Assembly (NCBI GenBank): GCA_041676645.1
Contig: JBAYRO010000033.1
Span: forward strand, 1-33,883
DNA: 33,883 nt
Direction of reading: 5' to 3'
Source: JAMLIN01 sp041676645
GTDB lineage: Bacteria; Pseudomonadota; Gammaproteobacteria; Burkholderiales; Burkholderiaceae_E
Shown: one piece after another, positions 1 to 9,915 of the stretch
Layout of the letters: every line of letters begins with the position of its first letter
Position numbering within the stretch: position 1 is the first letter of the stretch
Notes under the pieces: model-generated
The model's input: the letters and a program-made list of their open reading frames with translations, nothing else
Database searches by the model: none
What the model was told of the DNA's origin: nothing
Position numbers and translations under genes: made by a program

Positions 1-436
<436 letters not shown>

Positions 437-540
437 TCAGGGGCTCCGCTGGAGTAGGGTCGGATGCGGCTTGTGGCCACCAGCCGATCATTATGCCGTA
501 TCGAACCGGGGGTACAGTTCATGGAAACTCGCAATCCACG

Positions 541-1062
541 ATGGCTGCAATGAAACCCACGGGAATCCGGTACGCGACACGGCGCATGATGCTCGCCGGC
601 CTGCTGGCCGCCGCGATGTTCGCCGCCCAGGCGCAGGGCCGGTCGAACCCGCCCCTGCCCGTCCAGCGCATCAGCGCCGGCATGCACCTGATTCAGGCCG
701 AAGTCGCCGCCACGCCCGCCGAGCGCAGCCTCGGGCTGATGAACCGGGATTCGCTCGCGCCCAATGGCGGCATGCTCTTCGTCTTCGAGGAATCCGGCAT
801 GCACTGCTTCTGGATGCGCAATACACGGATCCCCCTGTCGATCGCCTTCATCGACGACGATGGCCGGATCCTGAACATCGCCGACATGGAGCCTTTCGAC
901 GAGGACAGCAACCACTGCCCGGTGGGGCCGGTGCGGTTCGCACTGGAGATGTCGCAGGGCTGGTTCGCCCGGCGCGGCATAGGAGAGGGAGCCCTGTTAC
1001 GGGCGGACCCACTGTTCGGCCCGCAGGGCGGCGTCACGCCGCAGGCGCCACGCCGGCCCTGA
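541..1062 (+). CDS. DUF192 family secreted protein
   Basis: A small exported protein of the DUF192 family, whose biochemical role is not established. From the ATG at 541 it has 173 residues. The N-terminus has basic residues (KPTGIRYATRR) followed by a hydrophobic stretch MMLAGLLAAAMFAAQAQG that fits a Sec signal peptide with cleavage near AQA. The mature part carries the family pattern ERSLGLMNRDSL, MLFVFEESG, FWMRNTRIPLSIAFID and a C-terminal ALEMSQGWFARRGIGEG. An upstream in-frame ATG at 493 would put 16 residues before the signal sequence, so 541 or 550 is more likely. It diverges from icd and converges on the GlsB-like gene. The family call is firm; the function is unknown. Confidence 0.88.
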   Translation: MAAMKPTGIRYATRRMMLAGLLAAAMFAAQAQGRSNPPLPVQRISAGMHLIQAEVAATPAERSLGLMNRDSLAPNGGMLFVFEESGMHCFWMRNTRIPLSIAFIDDDGRILNIADMEPFDEDSNHCPVGPVRFALEMSQGWFARRGIGEGALLRADPLFGPQGGVTPQAPRRP

Positions 1063-1079
1063 AGGCCTCCAGCCGAAGG

Positions 1080-1107
1080 CGATCAGGCCTTCTCGATCAG
1101 GCCTTCT
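1080..1107 (-). repeat. 14-bp tandem duplication over the 3' end of the GlsB-like gene
   Basis: The 14-mer CGATCAGGCCTTCT occurs twice head-to-tail, at 1080-1093 and 1094-1107. Read on the minus strand, the upstream copy contains the last sense codons and the TGA stop of the GlsB-like gene. The second copy lies just past the stop. Confidence 0.85.
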
Positions 1108-1345
1108 TCTTGATCAGTCCGTAGACGAACAGGACGATCAGGGCGCCGACGACGGAGCCGATGAAGCCGGCGCCCTCGCCGGGCGCGTAGAAGCCCACGG
1201 CGCCACCGAGATAGCCCGCCACGATCGATCCCGCGATGCCCAGCAATACGGTGACGATGATGCCGCCGCCCTGGTCGCCCGGCATGATGAGCTTGGCAAC
1301 CGCACCAACAACCAGCCCGACGATGATCATCCAGATGATCGACAT
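1097..1345 (-). CDS. GlsB/YeaQ/YmgE-type (transglycosylase-associated) membrane protein
   Basis: An 82-residue inner-membrane protein of the GlsB/YeaQ/YmgE family, which is often linked to stress responses but has no defined reaction. Three hydrophobic segments are visible: SIIWMIIVGLVVGAVAKLIM (residues 2-21), GIIVTVLLGIAGSIVAGYLG (about 28-47) and FIGSVVGALIVLFVYGLI (about 61-78). A basic end KKKA follows. The glycine-rich pattern and the short PGDQGGG loop between helices 1 and 2 are typical. The ATG (complement of 1343-1345) has GGGGAG about six bases upstream. The gene lies 80 bp downstream of sodB on the same strand and could be co-transcribed. A longer in-frame extension into sodB has no support. 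Confidence 0.88.
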   Translation of the reverse strand: MSIIWMIIVGLVVGAVAKLIMPGDQGGGIIVTVLLGIAGSIVAGYLGGAVGFYAPGEGAGFIGSVVGALIVLFVYGLIKKKA

Positions 1346-1367
1346 GGAAACACTCCCCTGAGCTTGG

Positions 1368-1385
1368 GCCGGGCCCGGGCCCGGC
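1368..1385. repeat. 18-bp perfect GC palindrome between sodB and the GlsB-like gene
   Basis: GCCGGGCCCGGGCCCGGC equals its own reverse complement. A second small hairpin, CGCCC-TTGC-GGGCG at 1405-1418, lies between it and the sodB stop and would form a GCAA tetraloop in the minus-strand RNA. No T-run follows either in the transcribed direction, so they are not convincing intrinsic terminators. They could protect the sodB mRNA 3' end. Confidence 0.6.
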
Positions 1386-1425
1386 GACCGGTTTTCTGCG
1401 CTACCGCCCTTGCGGGCGACCTGAT

Positions 1426-2004
1426 CTAGCCGAAGTTCTTCGCGGCGAAGTCCCAGTTGGCGACATTCCAGAACGCCGCGAGATAGTTGGGCCGGCTGTT
1501 GCGGTAGTCGATGTAGTAGGCATGCTCCCAGACATCGCAGGTCAGCAGCGCCTTGTCGTCGGTGGTCAGGGGCGTGGCCGCGTTGCTGGTGTTCACGATG
1601 TCCACCGAGCCATCGGGTTTCTTGACCAGCCAGGTCCAGCCCGAGCCGAAATTGCCGGCGGCCGACTTGTTGAAGGCCTCCTTGAAGGCATCGAAGGAGC
1701 CCCATTTCTTGTCGATCGCGGCGGCAAGCGCACCGCTCGGCGCGCCGCCACCCTTGGGCGACATCGAGTTCCACAGGAAGGTGTGATTCCACACCTGGGC
1801 GGCGTTGTTGAAGATCCCGCCCGAGGACTTGCGGACGATGTCCTCAAGCGAAGCGTCGGCGAACTCGGTGCCCTTGATCAGGTTGTTCAGGTTCGTGACG
1901 TAGGTCGCGTGATGCTTGCCGTAGTGGTACTCCAGGGTTTCCTTGGAAACATGCGGCGCGAGCGCGTCGATCGCATACGGGAGTTCGGGTTGCTTGTGTT
2001 CCAT
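1426..2004 (-). CDS. sodB: Superoxide dismutase, iron type
   Basis: Converts superoxide to oxygen and hydrogen peroxide in the cytosol. The 192 residues match the usual length. Predicted metal ligands are His27 (YHYGKHH), His74 (VWNHTFLW), Asp157 and His161 (DVWEHAYYIDY). Gln70 in FNNAAQVWNH is the residue that typically marks Fe-type rather than Mn-type enzymes, and the sequence closely follows E. coli SodB (for example DIVNTSNAATPLTT). The ATG (complement of 2002-2004) has a strong AGGAGG (complement of 2011-2016). It lies 106 bp downstream of xseA on the same strand. No secretion signal is present. Confidence 0.97.
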   Translation of the reverse strand: MEHKQPELPYAIDALAPHVSKETLEYHYGKHHATYVTNLNNLIKGTEFADASLEDIVRKSSGGIFNNAAQVWNHTFLWNSMSPKGGGAPSGALAAAIDKKWGSFDAFKEAFNKSAAGNFGSGWTWLVKKPDGSVDIVNTSNAATPLTTDDKALLTCDVWEHAYYIDYRNSRPNYLAAFWNVANWDFAAKNFG

Positions 2005-2110
2005 GGCTGTCCTCCTGGCTCTTGGCTTGGAAACATATGAGAGGGAATGATCCATCGATTCTATGACGGTATGACGGGCGCCGCGCAGTTGCCCGACGCA
2101 GCCCGGTGCG

Positions 2111-3475
2111 CTAGGTCGCGGACCGTGGCGCCGGGCCGTCTTCGACGCGGGCCCGCAGTTCATCGCGGGCCAGGCGTATAGAAAGCGCCGCCCGCGGCGG
2201 CGCATCGGTGGCGCCACGCACGACCATCCCGTCCTCGCGCCGGACGATCGCATAGCCACGCTCCAGCACCGCCTGCGGGCTGACCAGCTCGAGCTGCGCC
2301 GCTACCGAGCGGGCTCGATGCTCGCCTTCGGCCAGCGACCGGGCCCCGGCCCGCTGGAGCCGGCCGGCAAGCCAGTCGATCCGCCCGGTCACCGTCGCGA
2401 CCGGCGGCGCTGCAAGACGCGCCTCGGCCCCCGCGAGCCGGTTCGTCGCGGCCACGAGCCGCAAGGCCTGCCGGCTCGCGAGGAGTCCCGCCAGCTCCCG
2501 CAATCGATGTGCCCGGCGGGCCTGGGTTTCGGACGGGGGTCGAAGCAGCCGGGTCGCCATGTCGAGACGCTGCTCCTGCTGGCGCAGCCAGCGTCGCGAG
2601 CAGCGGACGAGCTCGGCGGCCCGGCGCTCGATCGTCTCGAGCAGTTCGCGGCGGTCGGTCGCGGCCTGCACCGCCGCGGCGGTCGGGGTCGGCGCCCGGA
2701 CATCGGCCACGAAATCGGCGATCGTGACATCGGTTTCATGGCCCACGCCGGCGATCACCGGAATCCCCGAGGCATGGATCGCCCGGGCGACCCGCTCGTC
2801 GTTGAAGGACCAGAGATCCTCGATGGAGCCGCCACCGCGCACCAGCAGCAGGACGTCGACCTCCCGGCGATGATTGGCCAGGCCCAGCGCCGCCACGATC
2901 GCCGCCGGCGCCTCCACGCCCTGGACCGGCGTCGGATACAGGATCACCGGCACGTGGGGTGCGCGCCGCGCGAGGGTCGACAGGACATCGCGCAGGGCCG
3001 CGGCGCCCGGCGAGGTGACCACGCCGATCGCCCGCGGCAGCGGGGCGATCGCCCGCTTGCGCTGCGGGTCGAACAAGCCCTCGGCCTCGAGCCGCGCCCG
3101 CAATCGCATGAATTCCCGGAACAGATCGCCGGCGCCGGCCTGGCGCATCTGTTCCACGCCGAGCTGGAAGTCGCCGCGGGCACGGTAGAGCGAAGCCTGG
3201 GCGAGCACCTCGACCCGGTCGCCTTCGCGCGGAGGGAAGTCCAGCCCCTGGGCCCGCGACCGGAACATCACGCAGCGTACCTGGGCGTCGCTGTCCTTCA
3301 GGGTGAAATAGCAATGCCCGCTCGCCGCCCGGCTGAAGTTCGAAATCTCGCCGGCCACCCACAGGAGGCCGACATGGGCCTCCAGCAGCCGCGCCACCCG
3401 GCCGTTGAGCTCGGAGACGCTCAGGATCTCGCGGCCGCCGGCCGTCGTCGATGGGGATCGTGGAAAGGCTTGCAC
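2111..3475 (-). CDS. xseA: Exodeoxyribonuclease VII large subunit
   Basis: Catalytic large subunit of exonuclease VII, which degrades single-stranded DNA to oligonucleotides together with XseB (encoded at 31226-31522). The 454 residues are the normal length. An N-terminal OB-fold domain is seen at about 16-115 (LSVSELNGRVARLL, WVAGEISNFSRAASGHCYFT). The catalytic domain has IGVVTSPGAAALRDVLSTL near 150, RGGGSIEDLWSFNDE near 215 and GVGHETDVTIADFVAD near 243, followed by RAPTPTAAA. The C-terminal part is Arg- and Leu-rich and probably coiled coil, as in the family, and ends with the conserved LERGYAIVR region. The gene diverges from exbB across a 237-bp gap. Confidence 0.97.
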   Translation of the reverse strand: MQAFPRSPSTTAGGREILSVSELNGRVARLLEAHVGLLWVAGEISNFSRAASGHCYFTLKDSDAQVRCVMFRSRAQGLDFPPREGDRVEVLAQASLYRARGDFQLGVEQMRQAGAGDLFREFMRLRARLEAEGLFDPQRKRAIAPLPRAIGVVTSPGAAALRDVLSTLARRAPHVPVILYPTPVQGVEAPAAIVAALGLANHRREVDVLLLVRGGGSIEDLWSFNDERVARAIHASGIPVIAGVGHETDVTIADFVADVRAPTPTAAAVQAATDRRELLETIERRAAELVRCSRRWLRQQEQRLDMATRLLRPPSETQARRAHRLRELAGLLASRQALRLVAATNRLAGAEARLAAPPVATVTGRIDWLAGRLQRAGARSLAEGEHRARSVAAQLELVSPQAVLERGYAIVRREDGMVVRGATDAPPRAALSIRLARDELRARVEDGPAPRSAT

Positions 3476-3596
3476 GCGCTCGGGAGCGGCATGGATCGCC
3501 GCGGGCGAATTCGACCCGATGATTGTATGCGCTTGCCCGGTATGCGCCTTTCCGGCCGATCATGGACGATTTCCGGCGGCCGTTCGGCAGCCGCGC

Positions 3597-3626
3597 TTGC
3601 CCGTGCGGGTAAAAAACACCGACAAT
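3597..3626 (+). promoter_or_regulatory. Weak candidate sigma-70 promoter for the exbB operon
   Basis: TTGCCC (3597-3602) and GACAAT (3621-3626) are separated by 18 bases, about 90 bases upstream of the exbB start. Both hexamers deviate from consensus. The rest of the 237-bp xseA-exbB gap shows no other clear feature. Confidence 0.25.
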
Positions 3627-3712
3627 TCGCCCTCATCCGGGGACGCACGCCCGCCTCGTGGCGCGAGCCAGGCGGCCCGTGCTCGCAATCCCGGCATACG
3701 GAGAATCCTGCC

Positions 3713-4318
3713 TTGTTCTCGTTGATCCAAGCCGCCGGCTGGCCGATCTGGTTCCTGATCGTCGCCTCGATCGTCGCAGTCGCCCTGATCGTCGAACGAT
3801 CGATTTCCCTGCGACGCGACAAGGTCATCCCTCCCGGTGTCCTCGAGGAAGTCCTCACCGTCTGCCGGAATTCGCAGATCACCGGCGAGATGGCGCAACG
3901 CCTGGCGCTCAGTTCACCACTCGGGCGGGTGCTGGCGAGCGGCATCCGCCATCGCGGGGGGTCGCGCGACCTGATGAAGGAGGCCATGGAGGAAAGTGGC
4001 CGGGCCGTTTCGGTCGATCTCGAGCGTTACCTGAGCGCGCTCGGAACCATTGCCTCGACCGCCCCGCTGCTCGGCCTGTTCGGTACCGTCATCGGCATGA
4101 TCGAGATCTTCGGAGCCCAGGGGCCGACCGGCAGCGATCCGGCGCAGCTCGCCCACGGCATCTCGATCGCCCTCTACAACACGGCATTCGGCATCCTCGT
4201 GGCGATCCCCGCGCTGATCGCCTACCGGCATTTCCGGGCGCGGGTCGACAGCTACCTGGTCGAAATGGAGCAGCAGTCGCTGCGACTGGTCGATGTCCTG
4301 ATGAGCGATCGCAAATGA
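3713..4318 (+). CDS. exbB: MotA/TolQ/ExbB proton channel family protein
   Basis: Inner-membrane component of a proton-motive-force-driven ExbB-ExbD motor. From a TTG start at 3713 it has 201 residues (MFSLIQAAGWP). GGAG about nine bases upstream supports this start, and no ATG or GTG sits nearby in frame. Three transmembrane segments are visible: about residues 10-28 (WPIWFLIVASIVAVALIVE), 107-130 (ending GLFGTVIGMIEIF) and 150-172 (ISIALYNTAFGILVAIPALI). The last two have the Thr/Gly pattern of the proton channel. The next gene is exbD, overlapping by four bases. No tonB or tolA is nearby, so the energised partner is unknown. This pair upstream of lpxK is, to my knowledge, common in betaproteobacteria. 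Confidence 0.93.
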   Translation: MFSLIQAAGWPIWFLIVASIVAVALIVERSISLRRDKVIPPGVLEEVLTVCRNSQITGEMAQRLALSSPLGRVLASGIRHRGGSRDLMKEAMEESGRAVSVDLERYLSALGTIASTAPLLGLFGTVIGMIEIFGAQGPTGSDPAQLAHGISIALYNTAFGILVAIPALIAYRHFRARVDSYLVEMEQQSLRLVDVLMSDRK

Positions 4319-4731
4319 ACTTCCGGCGCGGTATCCGACGCGAGGAGCCGGAGATCAATTTCGTTCCCCTGATCGACGTCCTGCTCGTCATCCTCATTTT
4401 CCTGATGGTCACGACGACTTATTCGAAGTTCACGGAACTCAAGGTCGACCTGCCCCAGTCGAGCGCGGCGCCCGTTGCCGAACGCCCCCGGGAAGTCGTG
4501 GTGGCGGTTTCCGCCGACGGCCAGTACCGCATCGCCGGATCGGGAACGGCGCTGTCGCCGGTTGCCCTGATCAACGAGCTGCATCGTGAAGCGCAGGGGC
4601 CCACGCCACCGGTTCTCGTCATCTACGCCGATGCCGGCGCGCCGCACCAGTCGGTCATCGCGGTCCTCGATTCGGCGCGCCGCGCCGGCCTCGATCGGGT
4701 CACCTTCGCGGCCGACAGCGGCGTGCGCTGA
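4315..4731 (+). CDS. exbD: ExbD/TolR family biopolymer transport protein
   Basis: Partner of ExbB in a proton-driven motor. It has a short cytoplasmic N-terminus, one transmembrane helix and a periplasmic domain. The 138 residues show EINFVPLIDVLLVILIFLMV at about 13-32. Asp21 is the essential protonatable aspartate of the family. The periplasmic domain follows (about 45-138), with PREVVVAVSADGQYRI and PVLVIYADAGAPHQSVIAVL. The start ATG overlaps the exbB stop (ATGA), which suggests translational coupling. lpxK begins 13 bp after the stop. Confidence 0.94.
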   Translation: MNFRRGIRREEPEINFVPLIDVLLVILIFLMVTTTYSKFTELKVDLPQSSAAPVAERPREVVVAVSADGQYRIAGSGTALSPVALINELHREAQGPTPPVLVIYADAGAPHQSVIAVLDSARRAGLDRVTFAADSGVR

Positions 4732-4744
4732 AGCGTCCACCGAG

Positions 4745-5794
4745 ATGCCCGGGGCCCTGCGCGAGCGCGTCGAAGCCGCGCTCGCGCGCTTCTGGTTCCG
4801 CCCCTCGGGCGGGCTCGTCGACACACTCGCCGAACTCGCGCTCAGCCCACTGGCGATGCTGACCGCCACGGTCTCCGGTGCCCGGCGCCGCCGCATCCTG
4901 GCGATGCGCGCCCGCCCCCGCGAAACGCCGCTGGTGATCGTGGTCGGCAACCTCGTGGTGGGCGGCGCCGGCAAGACCCCGCTGGTCGCCACCATCGCCA
5001 GCGAACTCGACGCCCGCGGCTGGCGCTGTGGAATCCTGTCGCGAGGCTACCGGCGCCGCTCGCCCGAACCCGTGCTGGTCGCGCCCGGCGACGATGCCGA
5101 GGAAGTCGGCGACGAACCCCTGATGCTCGCCCGCGAGACCGGCCTGCCGGTCGCGGTCGGGACCGACCGGCGGGCGGCGCTCGCGCTGATGCTCGATGCC
5201 AATCCGGACATCGCGGTCGTCGTCTCCGACGACGGCCTGCAGCATGTCGCGCTGCCCCGCGATGTCGAGATCGCGGTCTTCGATGCGCGTGGCGCCGGCA
5301 ACCGCCGCCTGCTGCCGGCCGGTCCGCTGCGCGAGCCGCTCGCCCATGTCCGCGGCATGGACGCGGTAGTGATCAACGGCGGCGGCCCGTCGCCGGTCGC
5401 GCATCCGCGGACCTTCACCTCCCGCCTCGTGCCGGTGGAGTTCGTCTGCCTCGACGATCCCTCGCAGCGGATCCCGGCCCATCGGTTCGCGAGCCACGTC
5501 GCCGGTCGCGAGCTGCTCGCGATCGCCGGAATCGCCTCGCCCCAGCGCTTCTTCGATGTGCTCGACGGACTCGGCCTGCACAGCCGCAAGCTGGCGCTGG
5601 GCGACCATGCCCGCATCGACGCCGCGCTGCTGGCCGGTCGCCCCGAGGAACTCGTCGTGATGACCATGAAGGACGCCGTAAAATACGATGATGTCGCAAC
5701 GCGCGGCCTGTGGGCCCTGCGATCCGTCGCGCAATGCGACCCATCCCTGATCGACTGGCTGGAGGCCGCTGTCCGTGGACAAACGACTTCTTGA
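4745..5794 (+). CDS. lpxK: Tetraacyldisaccharide 4'-kinase (lipid A synthesis)
   Basis: Phosphorylates the 4' position of the lipid A disaccharide precursor to give lipid IVA, on the inner face of the inner membrane. The 349 residues are the usual size. A hydrophobic N-terminal part (LALSPLAMLTATVSG, about 34-48) fits membrane association. The P-loop GNLVVGGAGKTP lies at about residues 65-76 and is followed by ILSRGYRRRS. A conserved VVVSDDGLQHVALPRDVEI is near 160, with AGPLREPL shortly after. The ATG at 4745 was chosen because it restores the typical N-terminus. The 3' end overlaps the Trm112-like gene by 20 bases. Confidence 0.96.
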   Translation: MPGALRERVEAALARFWFRPSGGLVDTLAELALSPLAMLTATVSGARRRRILAMRARPRETPLVIVVGNLVVGGAGKTPLVATIASELDARGWRCGILSRGYRRRSPEPVLVAPGDDAEEVGDEPLMLARETGLPVAVGTDRRAALALMLDANPDIAVVVSDDGLQHVALPRDVEIAVFDARGAGNRRLLPAGPLREPLAHVRGMDAVVINGGGPSPVAHPRTFTSRLVPVEFVCLDDPSQRIPAHRFASHVAGRELLAIAGIASPQRFFDVLDGLGLHSRKLALGDHARIDAALLAGRPEELVVMTMKDAVKYDDVATRGLWALRSVAQCDPSLIDWLEAAVRGQTTS

Positions 5795-5975
5795 AATCCT
5801 CGTCTGCCCGCTCTGCAAGGGTCCGCTGCAGCTGCACCGCGACCCGCCGGGCGCGCCGGCGGTCGACGCCGAGCTTGTCTGCAAGCACGATCGGCTCGCC
5901 TATCCGATCCGCGACGACATCCCGGTGATGCTGGCCGACGAGGCGCGCCGGATCGACCTCGAGCATGGCGCCTGA
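5775..5975 (+). CDS. Trm112-like zinc protein (YcaR type)
   Basis: A 66-residue protein of the Trm112/YcaR family. Eukaryotic members activate methyltransferases; the bacterial role is not settled. The sequence MDKRLLEILVCPLCKGPL has the expected Cys11-x2-Cys14 pair. Cys36 follows (AELVCKHDRLAYPI), and then the characteristic IRDDIPVML. The start is a GTG at 5775 inside the lpxK 3' end (20-base overlap), and the gene overlaps kdsB by 11 bases. The order lpxK-ycaR-kdsB is also known in E. coli, so the placement is ancient. Confidence 0.92.
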   Translation: MDKRLLEILVCPLCKGPLQLHRDPPGAPAVDAELVCKHDRLAYPIRDDIPVMLADEARRIDLEHGA

Positions 5976-6780
5976 AACCGCGCCGGGGCCGGTCCCGGCC
6001 TTCGTCGCCCTGGTTCCGGCGCGGATGGCCTCGACCCGCCTGCCGGGCAAGGCCCTGGCCGATATCGCCGGCCAGCCCATGGTGGTTCACGTCGCCGCGC
6101 GCGCCCGGGCGGCCGGAGCGCAACGGGTTGCGGTCGCCACCGACGACGAGCGCATCGCGGCTGCGGTCGTCGCCGCCGGTCACGAAGCCATCATGACTCG
6201 CGCCGACCACCCCAGCGGCACCGACCGCCTTGCCGAAGCCGCCGCGATCCTCGGCCTGGCCGACGACACGATCGTCGTCAACGTGCAGGGCGACGAGCCC
6301 CAAGTGCCACCCGGCCTGGTTGCGGCGGTCGCCGCCCGCCTGGCCACCGACGAAGAGGCCGCGATCGCCACGGCCGGCCATCCGCTCGCGTCGATCGACG
6401 ACTTCCTCGATCCCAACGTGGTCAAGATCGTCTGCGACCGGCGAATGCGGGCGATCTACTTCTCGAGGGCGCCGATTCCCTTCGACCGCGACCACATGGG
6501 CGGCTTTCCCCGCCGGCTGCCCGATGCGCTGGCCAGCGGGCAACCGGCGCCGCTGCGCCATATCGGGATCTACGCCTATCGCTGCGGCTTCCTGCGCGCC
6601 TACCCGGCGCTGGAACGCTCGCCGCTCGAATCGATCGAGTCGCTCGAACAGTTGCGGGCGATCTGGCACGGCTATCGGATCGCGGTCCACCAGGCTGCCA
6701 ATGCGCCGCCGGCCGGAATCGACACCCCCGCGGACCTGGCGCGGGTCAGGACCGCAATCGCCGGCGGCCGGCAAAATTGA
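5965..6780 (+). CDS. kdsB: 3-deoxy-manno-octulosonate cytidylyltransferase
   Basis: Activates Kdo with CTP to form CMP-Kdo, the sugar donor for the inner core of lipopolysaccharide. The 271 residues are slightly longer than E. coli KdsB (about 248), mostly through N- and C-terminal extensions. The nucleotide-binding signature VPARMASTRLPGKAL is at about 13-27. TRADHPSGTDRLAEA near 77, VNVQGDEPQVPP near 98 and YFSRAPIPFDRD near 165 are also typical. IGIYAYRCGFL and SLEQLRAIWHGYRI occur in the C-terminal half. The start at 5965 overlaps the Trm112-like gene by 11 bases, which fits a coupled envelope operon. Confidence 0.97.
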   Translation: MAPETAPGPVPAFVALVPARMASTRLPGKALADIAGQPMVVHVAARARAAGAQRVAVATDDERIAAAVVAAGHEAIMTRADHPSGTDRLAEAAAILGLADDTIVVNVQGDEPQVPPGLVAAVAARLATDEEAAIATAGHPLASIDDFLDPNVVKIVCDRRMRAIYFSRAPIPFDRDHMGGFPRRLPDALASGQPAPLRHIGIYAYRCGFLRAYPALERSPLESIESLEQLRAIWHGYRIAVHQAANAPPAGIDTPADLARVRTAIAGGRQN

Positions 6781-6831
6781 CCCCCCCATGCATTGCGGAT
6801 ACCCTCAGCCCCCTTTCTGGACGGAACACTC

Positions 6832-7485
6832 ATGCGATTGATTCTGCTGGGCGCCCCGGGCGCCGGAAAAGGCACGCAGGCCGCCTTCATCTGCAAGCGC
6901 TTCGGCATTCCGCAGATCTCCACCGGCGACATGCTGCGCGCCGCCGTCAAGGCCGGCACCCCACTCGGTCTCGAGGCGAAGAAGGTCATGGAATCCGGTG
7001 GGCTGGTCTCCGACGAGATCATCATCGGCCTGGTCGCCGAGCGCCTCGAGGAGCCCGACTGCGCCAGGGGCTACCTGTTCGACGGCTTTCCCCGCACGAT
7101 TCCCCAGGCCGATGCGATGAAGCAGGCGGCGGTCGCCCTCGACCACGTGCTCGAGATCGACGTTCCGGATTCGGCCATCATCGAACGGATCACCGGGCGC
7201 CGCGTCCATGCCGCCAGCGGCCGGACCTACCATGTCCGGTTCAATCCGCCCCGGGTCGAGGGCCGCGACGACGAAACCGGCGAGGAACTCATCCAGCGCG
7301 AGGACGATCGCGAGGACACCGTGCGCAAGCGCCTCGAGGTCTACCACGAGCAGACCCGGCCGCTTGTCGAGTACTACTCGAAATGGGCTGCTAGCGGGGA
7401 TGCGGCGGCGCCGCGCTACCACAGCATTTCCGGCACCGGCAGCGTCGACGAGATCACCACCCGGGCGCTGCAAGTCCTCGAATAG
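6832..7485 (+). CDS. adk: Adenylate kinase, long form with LID domain
   Basis: Interconverts ATP plus AMP with two ADP in the cytosol. The 217 residues begin MRLILLGAPGAGKGTQA, with the P-loop at 7-15. The AMP-binding STGDMLRAAV lies near 30, and YLFDGFPRTIPQA near 80 is the family signature. The LID domain (about 122-160) has RRVHAASGRTYHVRFNPP and then EELIQREDD. It lacks the four cysteines of zinc-binding LID versions, as expected for a Gram-negative. The ATG at 6832 gives the standard N-terminus and the earlier in-frame ATG at 6793 is unlikely. It follows kdsB by 51 bp and is the last gene of the envelope operon. Confidence 0.97.
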   Translation: MRLILLGAPGAGKGTQAAFICKRFGIPQISTGDMLRAAVKAGTPLGLEAKKVMESGGLVSDEIIIGLVAERLEEPDCARGYLFDGFPRTIPQADAMKQAAVALDHVLEIDVPDSAIIERITGRRVHAASGRTYHVRFNPPRVEGRDDETGEELIQREDDREDTVRKRLEVYHEQTRPLVEYYSKWAASGDAAAPRYHSISGTGSVDEITTRALQVLE

Positions 7486-7609
7486 CGATCCCGGAACCGC
7501 CCGGCCGGCCCCGAATCATGCCGGTCGGACCGGTTTCATGAAGTGCTCGCCCGGGCCCGCGGAGTCACGCGAACGTCGCGGCAAGCATGAATCATAGAAT
7601 CTCCCGGAC

Positions 7610-7632
7610 CCCGCCGGCGGGCAACCGGCGGG
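7610..7632. repeat. 8-bp hairpin in the adk-hppA gap
   Basis: CCCGCCGG (7610-7617) pairs with CCGGCGGG (7625-7632) around a 7-base loop. No T-run follows, so it is at best a weak terminator-like or mRNA-stabilising structure. The rest of the 219-bp gap holds the hppA ribosome-binding site (GGAGGG just upstream of 7705) and nothing else I recognise. Confidence 0.4.
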
Positions 7633-7704
7633 CGGAGCGCGTAATATTGCGGGCGATCTCGCAATGATCTCCAGACTGATAACGACTGATTCGGAGGGCA
7701 AATA

Positions 7705-9768
<2,064 letters not shown>

Positions 9769-9790
9769 GCCCCGAAGGGTCCGATATCGC

Positions 9791-9816
9791 AAGGGCACCC
9801 TCGGGTGCCCTTTTTT
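9791..9816 (+). terminator. Intrinsic terminator of hppA
   Basis: GGGCACC (9793-9799) pairs with GGTGCCC (9804-9810) around CTCG and is followed by TTTTTT (9811-9816). Two A residues before the stem extend pairing into the T-run. It lies 22 bp after the hppA stop. Confidence 0.9.
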
Positions 9817-9915
9817 CGTGGATTCCAGCGTGCCGCGCCGGGTTATATTCGTTTCCTGCGGACACGGGCCGCCGGCATGCCGGTGGCCGACTGAATTCTC
9901 ACCAGGAGGCTCTCC

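Noticed and set aside
2318..3712. A long N-terminal extension of ExbB (about 465 residues)
   Set aside because: It lies opposite xseA and has no family resemblance. The TTG at 3713 with a ribosome-binding site gives the normal ExbB length.
4700..6789. Long minus-strand frames opposite lpxK and kdsB
   Set aside because: Low-complexity compositions with no motif, opposite well-supported essential genes.
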